A program made the translations under genes and the position numbers. Below are positions 37,571-47,480 of a stretch of DNA of 64,000 bases, one piece after another. Origin of the DNA: JBBECJ01 sp963763325 (GTDB lineage: Bacteria; Chloroflexota; Chloroflexia; Thermomicrobiales; CFX8); contig CAVXOL010000001.1 of assembly GCA_963763325.1 (NCBI GenBank), positions 186,001 through 250,000 on the forward strand, written 5' to 3'. The notes beneath the pieces are model-generated. The model had not been told where the DNA came from and did no database searches. It worked only from the letters and a program-made list of their open reading frames with translations. How positions within the stretch are numbered: the stretch's first letter is position 1; every line of letters begins with the position of its first letter.

Positions 37571-39256
37571 ATGATCACGACCGAACCGACCCTGCAACCG
37601 ATCGCTGCCCCGGCCGATTTCCCGTCGCCTGGGAACAGCCGGAAGACGAGCGGCTGTTCTGGCAGATCGAGCGGATGCACTGGCCCGACCCGATGACGCC
37701 GATGGATTTCGCGTTCATGCGCTCCGCCCACGAGGGGTTCAGCTGGGCCTTCGCTCAGTACGGCGTCCCGCTCGCGTTCAGCGCCCGCCACATCAACTAC
37801 CGCTGGTACTTCTCGGTCAACCCGACCGTCACTGACATGACGCTGATGCCGTCGATGATGCAAGCCGGGCTGGACAACCTGACGGCGACGATCGCGCAGC
37901 TCGGCACGCTCTGGCACGACGAGTGGCTTCCGGAAGTCCTGGAGCATCTCGATGCGTGGGAGCAGTTCGACCTCGCCGGAGCGTCGATGCCGGAGTTGCT
38001 GGCCCACTTCGACGAGACGATGGAGCGGCACGAACGCGTCTGGCAGATTCACTTCCTCCAGACCTTTCCGGTCTACATGGCGATGAGCACGTTCGACGAC
38101 CTCTACCAGGACCTGTTCGGCACCGAGGACGGCCTCGTCGCCTACAAGCTCTTGCAGGGACTCGACAACAAGACGGTCAAGCTTGGTCGGGAGTTCTGGA
38201 AGCTGAGCCGCCAGGGTGCTGGCGTCGCCGGACCTGCGGGCCGCATTCGAGAACATCGACACCGTTGCTGCTCTCGGCGAGACCAGCGAGGGCCGCACGT
38301 TCCTGACCACGTTCGAGCGATTCCTCGATTGCTGGGGACGACGGGGTGAACAACTCGGCGTCAGCTTCGTCACCTGGCGCGAAGACCCGAGCCAGGCGAT
38401 CCGCCAACTCCGCGATTACGTCAAACAGCCGGACCTGGATGTCGAGACCGAGATGGCGCTGCTGGTCGCCGGTCGCGAGCATGCGCTGGCCGCCGCGCGA
38501 GCGAAGCTTGCGGGCTATCCCCGGCCCGTCATCGAGCAGTTCGAGGCGATGCTGGCCGCCGCACAGCAGGCAACGATCATCAGCGAGGACCACAACTACT
38601 ACATCGACTTCGGCGCGATCTACCAGGTCCGGCAGGTGATCCTCGAGTTCGGCCGCCGCTTCTCCCGCGCCGGGATCATCCTCGACCCGCAGGACATCTT
38701 CATGCTGACACCCGACGAGCTACGCGAGACCATCAACCGCCTGCCGGAGATCGACCGAACCGTGCTCGTTGCACGGCGTAAAGCGGAGATGAAGCGCTTC
38801 CATACCATCGCTCCGCCATCCGCGCTCGGTACGCCGCCAACCGCGCCGCCGCCCGACGACCCGCTGAGCCGGACGATCGGCAAGTTCTTCGGCACACCGA
38901 TGCCGGAACCGGAGACAGCCAACGGCGTGCTGGTCATCCACGGCAGCTCCGGCTCGCCCGGCAAGACGCAGGGCATCGCGCGGGTGATCCTCTCGCTAGC
39001 CGACGCCGGTCGGTTGGCACACGGCGAGATACTGGTCGCGCCGACGACCGCACCGGCCTGGACCCCGCTCTTCGCGACGGCTGCCGCTGTTGTGACCGAC
39101 ACGGGCGGCGTCCTCAGCCACTCAGCCGTCGTCGCCCGCGAATACCGCATCCCGGCCGTCGTCGGCGCTGCAATCGCGTCGACCGTCATCCAGGACGGCG
39201 ACGTGATCGAGGTCGATGGTGACAGCGGTGTCGTTAGAATCGTGCAGGACCGCTGA
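37571..39256 (+). CDS. PEP-utilising enzyme, mobile-domain protein (frameshifted)
   Basis: About 560 residues. The N-terminal two-thirds are helical (AWEQPEDERLFWQIERMHW, YNYRWYF-like INYRWYFSVNP, HDEWLPEVLEHLDAWEQFD). The C-terminal PEP-utilising mobile domain has a swivelling His in TDTGGVLSHSAVVAREYRIP and ends DGDVIEVDGDSGVVRI. No ATP-grasp domain is seen, unlike PEP synthase or rifampin phosphotransferase, so it may work with a separate partner. Two frame breaks: one base missing near 37622 (ADFP to VAWEQP) and another break near 38212. Start ATG is inferred from MITTEPTLQPIAAPADFP. Reaction unknown. Confidence 0.68.
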
Positions 39257-39289
39257 ACCGAGGGCGATGCCAATACCCAATCAATGATA

Positions 39290-39330
39290 GGACTCGGGCG
39301 GATGATGACTTTCATAGTCCGCTCGGGTCC
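39290..39330 (+). terminator. imperfect hairpin after PEP-utilising gene
   Basis: Arms GGACTCGGGCGGA (39290-39302) and TCCGCTCGGGTCC (39318-39330) pair at 11 of 13 positions with a 15-base loop, 34 bases after the stop codon. Confidence 0.5.
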
Positions 39331-39498
39331 ATTCACTTTATGCATCCAGAGCTGAGATGCTTCTGCTAGACTGACAGCGCCAAACAGACGTGATCCTGAT
39401 CAAAGGGCAATGCATTTCATTGACGTACTTCCTATACTGATGGGAAACGCTTCCGTGTCCTACGTTGTCATGACTGTTGTCGCTGTCTGGCAAGACGA

Positions 39499-39849
39499 GT
39501 GAGCGGCAACACATCGGTAATGCTCGCCGTCATCCAGGAGTGCATCAGAACTGGTCGGTTCATCTTCACGAAACATGCGTTGACCAAGCACCCGCCCAAA
39601 GAGGGGTTTCGAGCCGAGCACGCGCTGGACGCGATCCTGAATGGCACGATAATTGAGGACTACCCGGAACAGGATCGTTGTCTCATCAGCGGAACCGCGT
39701 CGGAGTTGACGGTATCAAATGACTTCGTAGCGACCTACGTTCACTGTGTCTGCTGCTACGACGACATTGAGAAGGTTGTCGTTATCACCATGTATCGTCC
39801 CAGCAGCGACGAGTGGCTGAATGGGGAGCGGCGACGCCGCAAGTTCTAG
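39499..39849 (+). CDS. DUF4258-like protein, probable toxin
   Basis: A 116-residue protein with FIFTKHALTKHPPKEGF, ALDAILNGTIIEDYPEQDRCL and VVVITMYRPSSDEW, the strand pattern and end of DUF4258/RelE-like small proteins. Placed directly before a YgiT-type zinc finger gene (14-base gap), which matches the toxin-antitoxin order of MqsRA-type modules. The GTG start is uncertain; LAVIQECI could begin nearer the second methionine. Its toxic action is inferred, not seen. Confidence 0.7.
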   Translation: MSGNTSVMLAVIQECIRTGRFIFTKHALTKHPPKEGFRAEHALDAILNGTIIEDYPEQDRCLISGTASELTVSNDFVATYVHCVCCYDDIEKVVVITMYRPSSDEWLNGERRRRKF

Positions 39850-39863
39850 GAAGGGCGCAGAGC

Positions 39864-40166
39864 ATGGCTTCCATCGTTCAACTTCAGCACTGTGTGCTCT
39901 GCAAAGGCGAGACGCACGAGGGAACAACCAGCCTTGAGTTTGAGTTCGAGGGCGTAAAGATCATCATCGAGGGTGTGCCGGCAATGATCTGCGACGCATG
40001 CGATGAGGCATACATCAACGGGCCGCTTGGGGCAGCGATCAGCAGGATCGCAGATGAGTTGGCGGAAGCCATCGCGGCGTCGATTCGCGAGCACGATAGC
40101 TTGAGCGAAACCGTCGTGCGGACGCACATCAATCGACACAGCCTTGCCCCAAGCCTCGCACTCTAA
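39864..40166 (+). CDS. YgiT-type zinc-finger protein, probable antitoxin
   Basis: A 100-residue protein with two CxxC pairs, CVLCKGE and ICDACDEAY, and the family segment FEGVKIIIEGVPAMICDAC. The C-terminus has a helix (AAISRIADELAEAIAASI) but the usual XRE HTH of MqsA is not evident. ATG at 39864 follows GGAAGG. A clear terminator follows it, so the two-gene unit is complete. Confidence 0.78.
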   Translation: MASIVQLQHCVLCKGETHEGTTSLEFEFEGVKIIIEGVPAMICDACDEAYINGPLGAAISRIADELAEAIAASIREHDSLSETVVRTHINRHSLAPSLAL

Positions 40167-40187
40167 CGCGAGACGCCAACTACACAA

Positions 40188-40215
40188 GAGCCTGCCGCCT
40201 GGTGCCGGCAGGCTC
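40188..40215. terminator. hairpin between convergent genes
   Basis: GAGCCTGCCG (40188-40197) and CGGCAGGCTC (40206-40215) form a perfect 10-base stem with an 8-base loop, 22 bases after the YgiT stop and before the 3' end of the GrdB-like gene. Confidence 0.75.
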
Positions 40216-40288
40216 AATCATTCCCTGGTGGAGCGCGTACTGGTGACGGCATGAGGCCAAGGTCCGTGCATCCGCAAAACCCAACGCA

Positions 40289-41187
40289 TCATGTTCGCCC
40301 GAGCAGATTCCTGGCGATTTCCTTTGCCTCATCCAACTCCGTTCGCAGTCGAGCAACGTCATCGGGTGTCAGTCGCTCGACGTTGCTGTAGTCACGCTTC
40401 CAGGATTGGTCGTCGCTCCAGCGTAGCGGCGAGCGGACCGTCGTGCGGGGAGCTGTTGCCGTTTCAAGAAGCCCGAGTGCCAGTTCGAGCGTCGTCGCCT
40501 GCGACGCTGTGTCGAAGGGTTTGCCGGCCGAATTTCCAAGCGGGAAGTCGCTGAAGACGAAGCGCGGCACACCGCAATACTCCACGATATCCAGCGCGCA
40601 GCCCATGATGACGGTCGGGATTCCTGCTGCCTCAATCTGGCGTGCCGCCAGACTCACGGTCTGGTGACAGACGGGTCAGGTTGGGACGAGCAACACGACA
40701 TCAGCGCCATCCTCCCGGCAGCGAGCGAGCAGTTCAGGAGCATCGCGCTCGACCGTCATCCGCTGACTCCGGTTGCTCGGCGCGCCGTGGAAGCGTTCGT
40801 GTGAGCCCGCCGATCCGTCCGGCCGCGACGGCGTCTTTGAGCCGCGCGAGTGGGAACCAGGTGTTCGGATCACGCGGCACTCGTGTGATCGCGATCGTAG
40901 GTGACATGCGCGATCCGCAGATCCGGAGTCTCGTCGGTCGAGCCGGAGTACACCGTGTAGAACTTCGCGGCTGCGTTGAACGTTGCGCCAGGACCTTGAT
41001 CGCCTGCGTCGGGACGGTACGGAGCAGCCGTCGTGATCAACGCCAGCCGCGCCTGCGCCAACGGCTTCGTCAGCGGTGTGAACGGCACATCTGCGAAGTG
41101 CGCCCACCGGTACGGATTGTCGTAGCCGAGCGCGAGGTAGTAGTCGCGGGTGCGCTGCATATACGGGATCGGCAGGTCGTCGTCCAT
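40289..41187 (-). CDS. GrdB-like (glycine/betaine reductase selenoprotein B family) protein with in-frame TGA
   Basis: About 298 residues when joined. N-terminal MDDDLPIPYMQRTRDYYLAL, DVPFTPLTKPLAQARLALIT and FYTVYSGSTDETPDLRIAHV; middle ERFHGAPSNRSQ; then GADVVLLVPT, a TGA (40676-40678), PVCHQTVSLAARQIEAAGIP and DIVEYCGVPRFVFSDFPLGN. The TGA stands at the first position of a C-x-x-C type motif, so decoding as selenocysteine gives U-P-V-C. Two other breaks (near 40871 and 40822) are each repaired by removing one base. Start ATG at 41187 has TGGAG 7 bases upstream. Known family members reduce C-N bonds of amino-acid derivatives; this homologue's substrate is unknown. Alternative: TGA as a Cys-codon error. 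Confidence 0.72.
40644..40668 (-). promoter_or_regulatory. candidate bacterial SECIS hairpin
   Basis: Minus strand, starting 7 bases after the in-frame TGA: GTCACCAGAC, loop CGTGA, GTCTGGCGGC. Six central pairs are perfect and the stem extends to ten with one A-C mismatch and one T-G wobble. The apical loop starts 17 bases after TGA and contains G, in line with the known spacing of bacterial SECIS elements. Prediction only. Confidence 0.5.
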
Positions 41188-41371
41188 CGGCAGACTCCAC
41201 ATCCTGGACCTGAAGTCGCCACAAGGGATGGCGACTGACTCATGCTACACTGCTCCGATCCCTGATTCGGGGAACGTACATCTGTGTTTCCATTGTCGAA
41301 CGATCGACTCAGCGCGCAGACGGTGCGTCTGCGGACAGATCGACGTTCGTCGCGACCTTTCAGAGGAGCCA

Positions 41372-42935
41372 ATGAACGCATCGTCAGCAAGCAAACCGGC
41401 CTACTTCATCGCCCAGGCGATCCCGTACGTGAACGGGCGGCCGCATGTTGGGCATGCGCTGGAGGCGGTGCTGGCGGATGCGTATGCGCGCTACCACCGG
41501 CAGGCGGGCGACGATGTCTTCTTCCTGTCCGGGTCGGACGAGAACTCGCTGAAGAACGTCCAGGCGGCTGAGGCGCTGGGGATGCCGACCCAGGAGCTGG
41601 TCGATCGCAACACGCAGGTCGTTTCAGGAGCTGTACGCCGCGCTCGACCTCTCGAACGACGACTTCATCCGCACCAGCGTCGATCCGCGCCACATCGAGG
41701 GGGCGAAGAAGATCTGGGAGGCGATGGTCGCGGCCGACGATGTCTACACGAAGTCGTACAGCGGCCTCTACTGCGTCGGTTGCGAGCAGTTCTACACGCC
41801 GGACGAGCTGGTCGATGGGCGCTGCCCGGAGCACGGCACCGTCCCGGAGGTGGTCGAGGAGGAGAACGCCTTCTTCCGCCTCTCGACGCTATCAGCAGCA
41901 GCTCCACGACCTGATCAGCAGCGACGAGATCACGGATCTACCCGAAGGAGCGCAAGAACGAGGTGCTGCGCTTCATCGAGGCCGGGCTGGAGGACTTCTC
42001 GATCTCCCGCTCGCGCGAGCGCGCCCACGGCTGGGGATCCCGGTGCCGGACGATCCCGAGCCAGGTGATGTACGTCTGGGTCGACGCGCTGGCGAATTAC
42101 ATCACGGCCCTCGACTACGCCAGCGACGGCGACGACTTCCAGCGCTACTGGCTCGACGCGCGCGACCGCGTCCAGGTGATCGGCAAGGGCATCCTGCGCT
42201 TCCACGCGGTCTACTGGCCGGCGATGCTGCTCTCGGCGGGGCTGCCGGTGCCGACCCATGTCGTCGTCCATGGCTATCTGACGATCGACGGCCAGAAGAT
42301 GAGCAAGTCGCTCGGCAACGTCGTCGATCCGATCGAGGTGGCCGAGCAGTACGGCGCCGACCCGCTGCGCTACTACCTGCTGCGCGACATCTCGCCCTTC
42401 AACGACGGCGACTTCTCGGTCGAGAAGCTGCTGAACCGCTACCGGGCCGACCTGGCCAACGACCTGGGCAACCTGCTCAACCGGAGCCGTCAGCATGATC
42501 CAGCGCTACCGCGACGGCGTCATCCCCGGCGTCAACCGGGAGGCGACCGGCGCGATCGAGGACGAGCTGGTCCAGACGATCGGTGTCGCCTCGGCCAGGG
42601 TCGAGCTGGCGATGAGCGAGTACCACCCGCAGGAGGCGCTGGCCGCCATCTGGGAGATCGTCACCCGCGCCAACGCCTACGTCGAGGTGACGGCTCCATG
42701 GCAGATTGCGAAGTCGGAACGCGAGGAGACCGAACCGCCAGGGCGGCTGGATACGGTGCTGTCGGCGCTGGCGATCACGCTCTCGCGGATCGCGTACCTG
42801 CTGGAGCCGTTCCTGCCGGAGACGAGCCGCAAGATCACCGACCAGCTTGGCGGCGACACCGTTGGGGCAACGCCAATCGCCGGTCAAAGGGTTGAGCAGC
42901 CGCAGCCGATCTTCCCGCGGTTCGAGGAGGGGTAA
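41372..42935 (+). CDS. metG: methionyl-tRNA synthetase (frameshifted)
   Basis: Class I aminoacyl-tRNA synthetase that charges tRNA with methionine. Starts MNASSASKPAYFIAQAIPYV behind AGAGGAG; HIGH motif as HVGHALE, then FFLSGSDENSLKNVQAAEA, the zinc region YCVGCEQFYTPDELVDGRC-like, VMYVWVDALANYI and KMSKS in DGQKMSKSLGNVVDPIEVAE. Ends with the anticodon-binding helical domain; the C-terminal tRNA-binding (EMAP) domain of the long form is absent. At least five single-base breaks (near 41630, 41893, 41935, 42040 and 42490) scatter it over frames, all repairable by one base. An essential gene, so errors are more likely than decay unless a second copy exists. Confidence 0.9.
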
Positions 42936-42960
42936 CGGGAATCAACAAGGTAGAGGTTGC

Positions 42961-42984
42961 TATACTCCAACTGCACATATGTGC
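42961..42984 (+). promoter_or_regulatory. -10-like box and perfect palindrome
   Basis: TATACT (42961-42966) is followed by the perfect 12-base palindrome GCACATATGTGC (42973-42984), 26 bases before the 43011 start. This would suit operator binding by the module's own product. No convincing -35 box. Confidence 0.42.
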
Positions 42985-43010
42985 GAGATCACACGACTGA
43001 AGGATGCATC

Positions 43011-43310
43011 ATGGTTACGCGAACATCGGTTGATATCGAGGCGATCGCACGGCGGTTCGACACGGTGCAGCATGGCGTGGCTGGAATCCGTGAGTTGTGG
43101 GCGCTTCAATCTGACGAGGCGTTGGAACTCTGGTTGATCACTGATGACATCGACGTCGATGATGAACGGCGACTGTATCAGGTGGGTGTCGATCTGATGA
43201 GCGATGATCCGAGCATTGATTTCCACATCCTCCATGCCGGGTATTTCGTGCCGGGCACGAACATGGCAGCGATGGTTCCGGCCAACGCCATACGACTCCC
43301 ACTTCAGTAG
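43011..43310 (+). CDS. hypothetical small alpha/beta protein, partner of HEPN-like gene
   Basis: About 99 residues beginning MVTRTSVDIEAIARRFDTVQ behind AAGGA. Strand-helix-strand pattern: ALELWLITDDIDVDDERRLY, VGVDLMSDDPS, IDFHILHAGYFVPG. This resembles a minimal nucleotidyltransferase-like fold lacking the catalytic GSxxxG, and parallels the gene at 21573. An upstream in-frame ATG at 42957 would cross the palindrome and is rejected. The next gene begins 3 bases after its stop codon. Function unknown. Confidence 0.58.
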   Translation: MVTRTSVDIEAIARRFDTVQHGVAGIRELWALQSDEALELWLITDDIDVDDERRLYQVGVDLMSDDPSIDFHILHAGYFVPGTNMAAMVPANAIRLPLQ

Positions 43311-43313
43311 CCA

Positions 43314-43706
43314 GTGGACCCATTCACCCGGCAGATCTTCTCGACTGGGGATGAGAATAGAGCCATCGCGCAGTTGTTGGCTGCGCAGGAAGCGAGCATC
43401 GCTGATGTTGCCCGGCGTTGGGCTGCGATCAGCGCTTTCTACGCCGGTGTCCACTACATCAACGCATGGCTGTGGGAGCACCTTCAGGTTGAACCGCGCG
43501 ATCACGCCGAGCGCCGCGTGTTTGTCCTGACGGTGTCGACACTCAAGCCGGCCGCCAACGCATACGTGCGCCTCCAGGACCACGGCTATGACGCTCGCTA
43601 TCGAATCGGAGCCCATATCTCGCCCGAAAAGCTGAATGAACTGCTCGAAGGTGACCTTCGAACGGTGCGGTCAGTCGTCATTCAATCCCTCAACGCCCGA
43701 CAGTAA
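43314..43706 (+). CDS. HEPN-like protein
   Basis: A 130-residue helical protein. AAISAFYAGVHYINAWLWEH is the first HEPN-type helix; PRDHAERRVFVLTVSTLK gives a His-rich middle segment and YVRLQDHGYDARYRIGAH matches the YxxLxDxSxxARY pattern of small HEPN-like proteins. Starts at GTG just after the stop of its partner gene. Likely the toxin-like half of the module; catalytic residues cannot be fixed from sequence alone. Confidence 0.6.
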   Translation: MDPFTRQIFSTGDENRAIAQLLAAQEASIADVARRWAAISAFYAGVHYINAWLWEHLQVEPRDHAERRVFVLTVSTLKPAANAYVRLQDHGYDARYRIGAHISPEKLNELLEGDLRTVRSVVIQSLNARQ

Positions 43707-43720
43707 CGTCGCCCGGTTGC

Positions 43721-44086
43721 TTACCTGCGTGCCTCAAACAGCTCGATCGGGTTGCCGGATGGGTCTTCGGCGAGGATTTGGCGACCGCCAGGGCCGCTGA
43801 TGATGTCGTTGCGGAAACGGGTTCCGGCGGCACGGAGCGTCGCGACAACCGTGTCGATATCGTCGACTTCGATCACGATCCGGTTCCAGCCGCCGGGTTC
43901 GGGTGCGCGGCCATCGGGCATCGGGCGGCGAGCGGAGGTGCCAGGGCCGGCCAGCCAGAGGTGCAAGTCGTCGCGGACGACGATCACGATTGGGCCAAAG
44001 CGTTGCTCGACGTTGAAGCCGAGCAGGTCGCAGTAGAACGTCGCGCTCGCCTCGGCATCATCGACCATGTAGCGGACGGTTGCCAT
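43721..44086 (-). CDS. VOC family (glyoxalase-like) protein
   Basis: A 121-residue vicinal-oxygen-chelate fold protein: ATVRYMVDDAEASATFYCDLLGF, DDLHLWLAGPG, GGWNRIVIEVDDIDTVVATL and ILAEDPSGNPIELFEARR. Such proteins include dioxygenases, glyoxalases and antibiotic-binding proteins; the substrate cannot be told. ATG at 44086 follows GGAGA; the longer frame to 44386 overlaps the divergent BNR-repeat gene and is rejected. Confidence 0.87.
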   Translation of the reverse strand: MATVRYMVDDAEASATFYCDLLGFNVEQRFGPIVIVVRDDLHLWLAGPGTSARRPMPDGRAPEPGGWNRIVIEVDDIDTVVATLRAAGTRFRNDIISGPGGRQILAEDPSGNPIELFEARR

Positions 44087-44190
44087 CGGTGTTCTCCCAT
44101 TCGTGTCTGTCGCGATTGACCGCGCCGGATTGCTGCCAGTAGTATCGCGCGGTTGTGGCAGGTCATGAACCGATCGAGAGGGAGCGGGAG

Positions 44191-47100
44191 ATGTCGAACG
44201 CCTCCGAGTTGTTGAACGACGTTGCCCTGGCGGCAGGCGGGGCCGTTTCGTGGTGGGCGGAGTGTCGCCGCCGCCGGCGACCCGCAGCGGCCGCTCACGT
44301 ACTACTTCGGCGCCTGTGCCGGTGGGGTCTGGAAGACCGACGATGGTGCGACGACCTGGCGGAACATGTCCGATGGGTATCTTCAAGACGCGCGTCGGTC
44401 GGCGCGATCGCCGTCGCCGAATCGGACCCGAACGTCGTCTACGCCGGGATGGGCGAGTCGACTATCCGTGGCAACGTCTCGCACGGCGACGGCGTCTACC
44501 GCTCCGACGATGGCGGGGCGACCTGGCGGCAATGCGGGCTGGCAGCAGACGCGGCACATCGCGCAGGTCCGGGTCCATCCGACGGACCCGAACCTGGTCT
44601 ACGTCGCGGCGCTCGGCCACGCGTTCGGGCCGACACGCGGAGCGCGGCGTCTTCCGCTCGCCGCGATGGCGGGGCGACCTGGGAGCAGGTGCTCTACCGC
44701 GACGAGAATACCGGCGCGGTGCGACCTGGTCATGGACGCCCAGAACCCGCGCGTGCTCTACGCCGCCCTCTGGGAGGCGCGCCGCGCGCCGTGGCAACTG
44801 GTCAGCGGCGGCGAGGGGAGCGGCATCTTCAAGATCGACCGACGGCGGCGACACCTGGACGGAGCTGACCCGACAACCCCGGCATGCCGAAGGGGGTGAA
44901 GGGGCAGGATCGGCGTCGCGGTCTCGCCCGCGCAACCCGCAGCGCGTCTGGGCCTGGTAGAGGCGACCGAGGGCGGGCTGTCTTCCGCTCCGACGACGGC
45001 GGCGAGACCTGGACACGGCTCAGCGACAACCCGGAACTGCGCCAGCGCGCCTGGTACTACATGCACATCTTCGCCGACCCGGGCAACGCCGAGACGGTCT
45101 GGGTGCTGAACCTGTCGATGCTGGAAGTCGACCGATGGCGGGAACACCTTCATCGAGATCGCGACCCCGCACGGCGACAACCACGACCTCTGGATCGACC
45201 CGAAGAATCCCAGCGGATGATCGAAGGGAACGACGGCGGCGCGCTGCGTCTCGCTCGACGGCGGCGTCACCTGGTCGAGCATCTACAACCAGCCGACGGC
45301 CGAGCTCTACCACGTCATCGACCGACAACCAGTTCCCCTACCGCCTCTACGGCGCGCAGCAGGACAACACGACGATCATCGATCCCGAGCACTCCGAACA
45401 AGGGCGCGATCACCGAGCGACGACACCTGGCCGGTCGGCGGCGGCGAGAGCGGCTACATCGCGTCCGGCCCGGACGACCCGAACATCATCTTCGCCGGCA
45501 GCTAGCCTCGCGGCATGACCCGCTACGACCACCGCACGCAGGCAGTCGCGCAACATCGCGGTCTGGCCGGAGGACCCGATCGGCTATGGGGCCGAGGCGA
45601 TGAAGTACCGATTCCAGTGGACCTTCCCGATCGTGATCTCGCCGCACGACCCGGACACGCTTTACATCACCGGCAACCACGTCTTCCGCTCGACGACCGA
45701 GGGGCCAGTCCTTCGAGGTGATCAGCCCCGACCTGACGCGCGGCGACCCCGAGACGCTGGGGCCGTCGGGCGGGCCGATCACGAAGGACAACTGTCAACG
45801 CGAGTACTACGGGACGATCTTCGCCTTCGCCGAGTCGCCGGTCCAGCAGGGCGTCCTCTGGGCGGGGTCGGACGACGGCCTGATCAACGTCTCGCGCGAT
45901 GGCGGCGCAGAGCTGGACCGACGTGACGCCGCCGATCCTGCCCGACTGGACGCTGATCAGCATCATCGAGCCGTCGCCGCACGATGCCGGCGACCGCCTT
46001 CGTCGCGGCGACGCGCTACAAGCTGGACGACTTCGCGCCCTACTTCTACAAGACCGCCGACTACGGCGCGACCTGGCAGATGATCACGAACGGCATCCGA
46101 CGCGACGACTTCAGCCGGACGATCCGCGAGGACCCGCGCCAGCCGGGCTGCTCTACGCCGGGACCGAGACGGGCGTCTACGTCTCGCTGGGACGAGGGCG
46201 CGCACTGGCAGCGGGTCAAGGGCACGCTTGCCGGTCGTCCCGATCCACGACCTCGTCGTCCACGACGACGCGCTGGTCGTCGGGCACGCACGGGCGCTCG
46301 TTCTGGATCCTCGACGACCTCAACCCGATCCGGGCCTGGGCGGACGAGGCGCAGGCGGGGCTCGGCTACCTCTTCCCCGTCGCTACGACCGTCCGGATTT
46401 TGCCGCCGCAGCAGTTCCCGCCGCCGACGACCGTCGGCTACAAGGTCTCGATCTGGACCGGCGGCAGCGATGTCACCGGCGTCATCCGCAAGGACGACGC
46501 CGACACGACCCATGTCGAGCTGCTCAACGCGGGCGAACAACGCGCCGATCGGCGTCGCGTTGACCTACCGAGTCGCAGCACCAGCGCCAAAGGAGGTCGC
46601 GCTGACCTTCCTGACAGCCGACGGCGAGGTGATCCGGCGCTACTCCAGCGACGACGAGCCGAAGGAGCAGCCACGGCTGATGCGGCTGAAGACTGCAGCC
46701 GGGCGTCCACCGCGTCATCTGGGATATGCGCTACCCGGAGGCGACCAAGCTGGAGAACACGGCCCTCTCGCTCTATTGGGGCGGCAGCACGATCGGCCCG
46801 GTCGCCGCGCCGGGCCGCTATCAGGCGCGGCTTGAGATCGACGGTCAGGAGTGGACTCAGGAGTTCGAGATCGTCCGCGACCCACGCATCACCGCGACTG
46901 ACGACGACCTCCGCGCCCAGTTCGAGCTGCTGATCGAGATCCGCGACAAGCTCGGCGCGGTCCACGACATCGTCAAGCACAGCCGTGGCCTGCGGGAGCA
47001 GATCACTGCCTGGGAGACGCGCCTGAAGGACACAGACAATGCAGAACTGGCGGCGGAAGCCGAGCGCGTCCGCGAGCAGTTGCTGGAAGCCGAAAACGCG

Positions 47101-47352
47101 ATCGTCGAATCGCGCAGCCGTGGCGCGGCCGACTCGTTCAACTACCCACCGAAGGTCAACAGCAAGCTGGCCTCGCTCCAGTCAACCGTCTCCTACGGCG
47201 ACTCGCGCCCACCGAAGCAGACCCGCGAGGTCTTCGCGCTGCTCAGCCAGCAAGCCGACGAAGGCATCGCGGCGTTGCAGCAGGTGATCGACACGGAGGT
47301 TGCGGAACTCAATCGGAAGCTGGCGGAGTCGGGCGTGGCGGCGATTGGGTAG
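44191..47352 (+). CDS. VPS10/BNR-repeat glycosyl-hydrolase-like protein (many frameshifts)
   Basis: About 1,045 residues once joined. Repeated Asp-box-type units typical of sialidase/VPS10 propellers: KTDDGATTWRNM, RSDDGGATWRQ, RSDDGGETWTRL and KTADYGATWQM. Diagnostic stretches are YGAQQDNTTIIDP and KYRFQWTFPIVISPHDPDTL. The C-terminal third has HGRSFWILDDLNPIR, KLGAVHDIVKHSRGLREQI and ends KLAESGVAAIG. No signal peptide is seen at the ATG (RBS GGGAG). I count about 15-20 breaks, nearly all one extra base (for example near 45244, 45320, 45396, 45541, 45907, 46535, 46701). Function of this family is unknown. Confidence 0.78.
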
Positions 47353-47353
47353 A

Positions 47354-47444
47354 AACCCCTCCCCAACCCCTCCCCTGCGAGGAGAGGGGCTTCGCCTCAT
47401 GCAATCTAAAGTCGCTCCCTGGGGGAGGGGTTGGGGAGGGGGTT
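47354..47444. repeat. C/G-run inverted repeat
   Basis: AACCCCTCCCCAACCCCTCCC (in two pieces, 47354-47374) is complemented by 47423-47444 with one extra G. It lies just after the BNR-repeat gene stop. Likely terminator and member of the local repeat set. Confidence 0.6.
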
Positions 47445-47480
47445 CGACAGCCACGAAGTTGAGGAAAGGTCCACACCACA

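Noticed and set aside
44886..46950. Programmed frameshifting in the BNR-repeat gene
   Set aside because: No slippery heptamers or conserved site are seen; breaks are many and scattered, unlike a programmed event.
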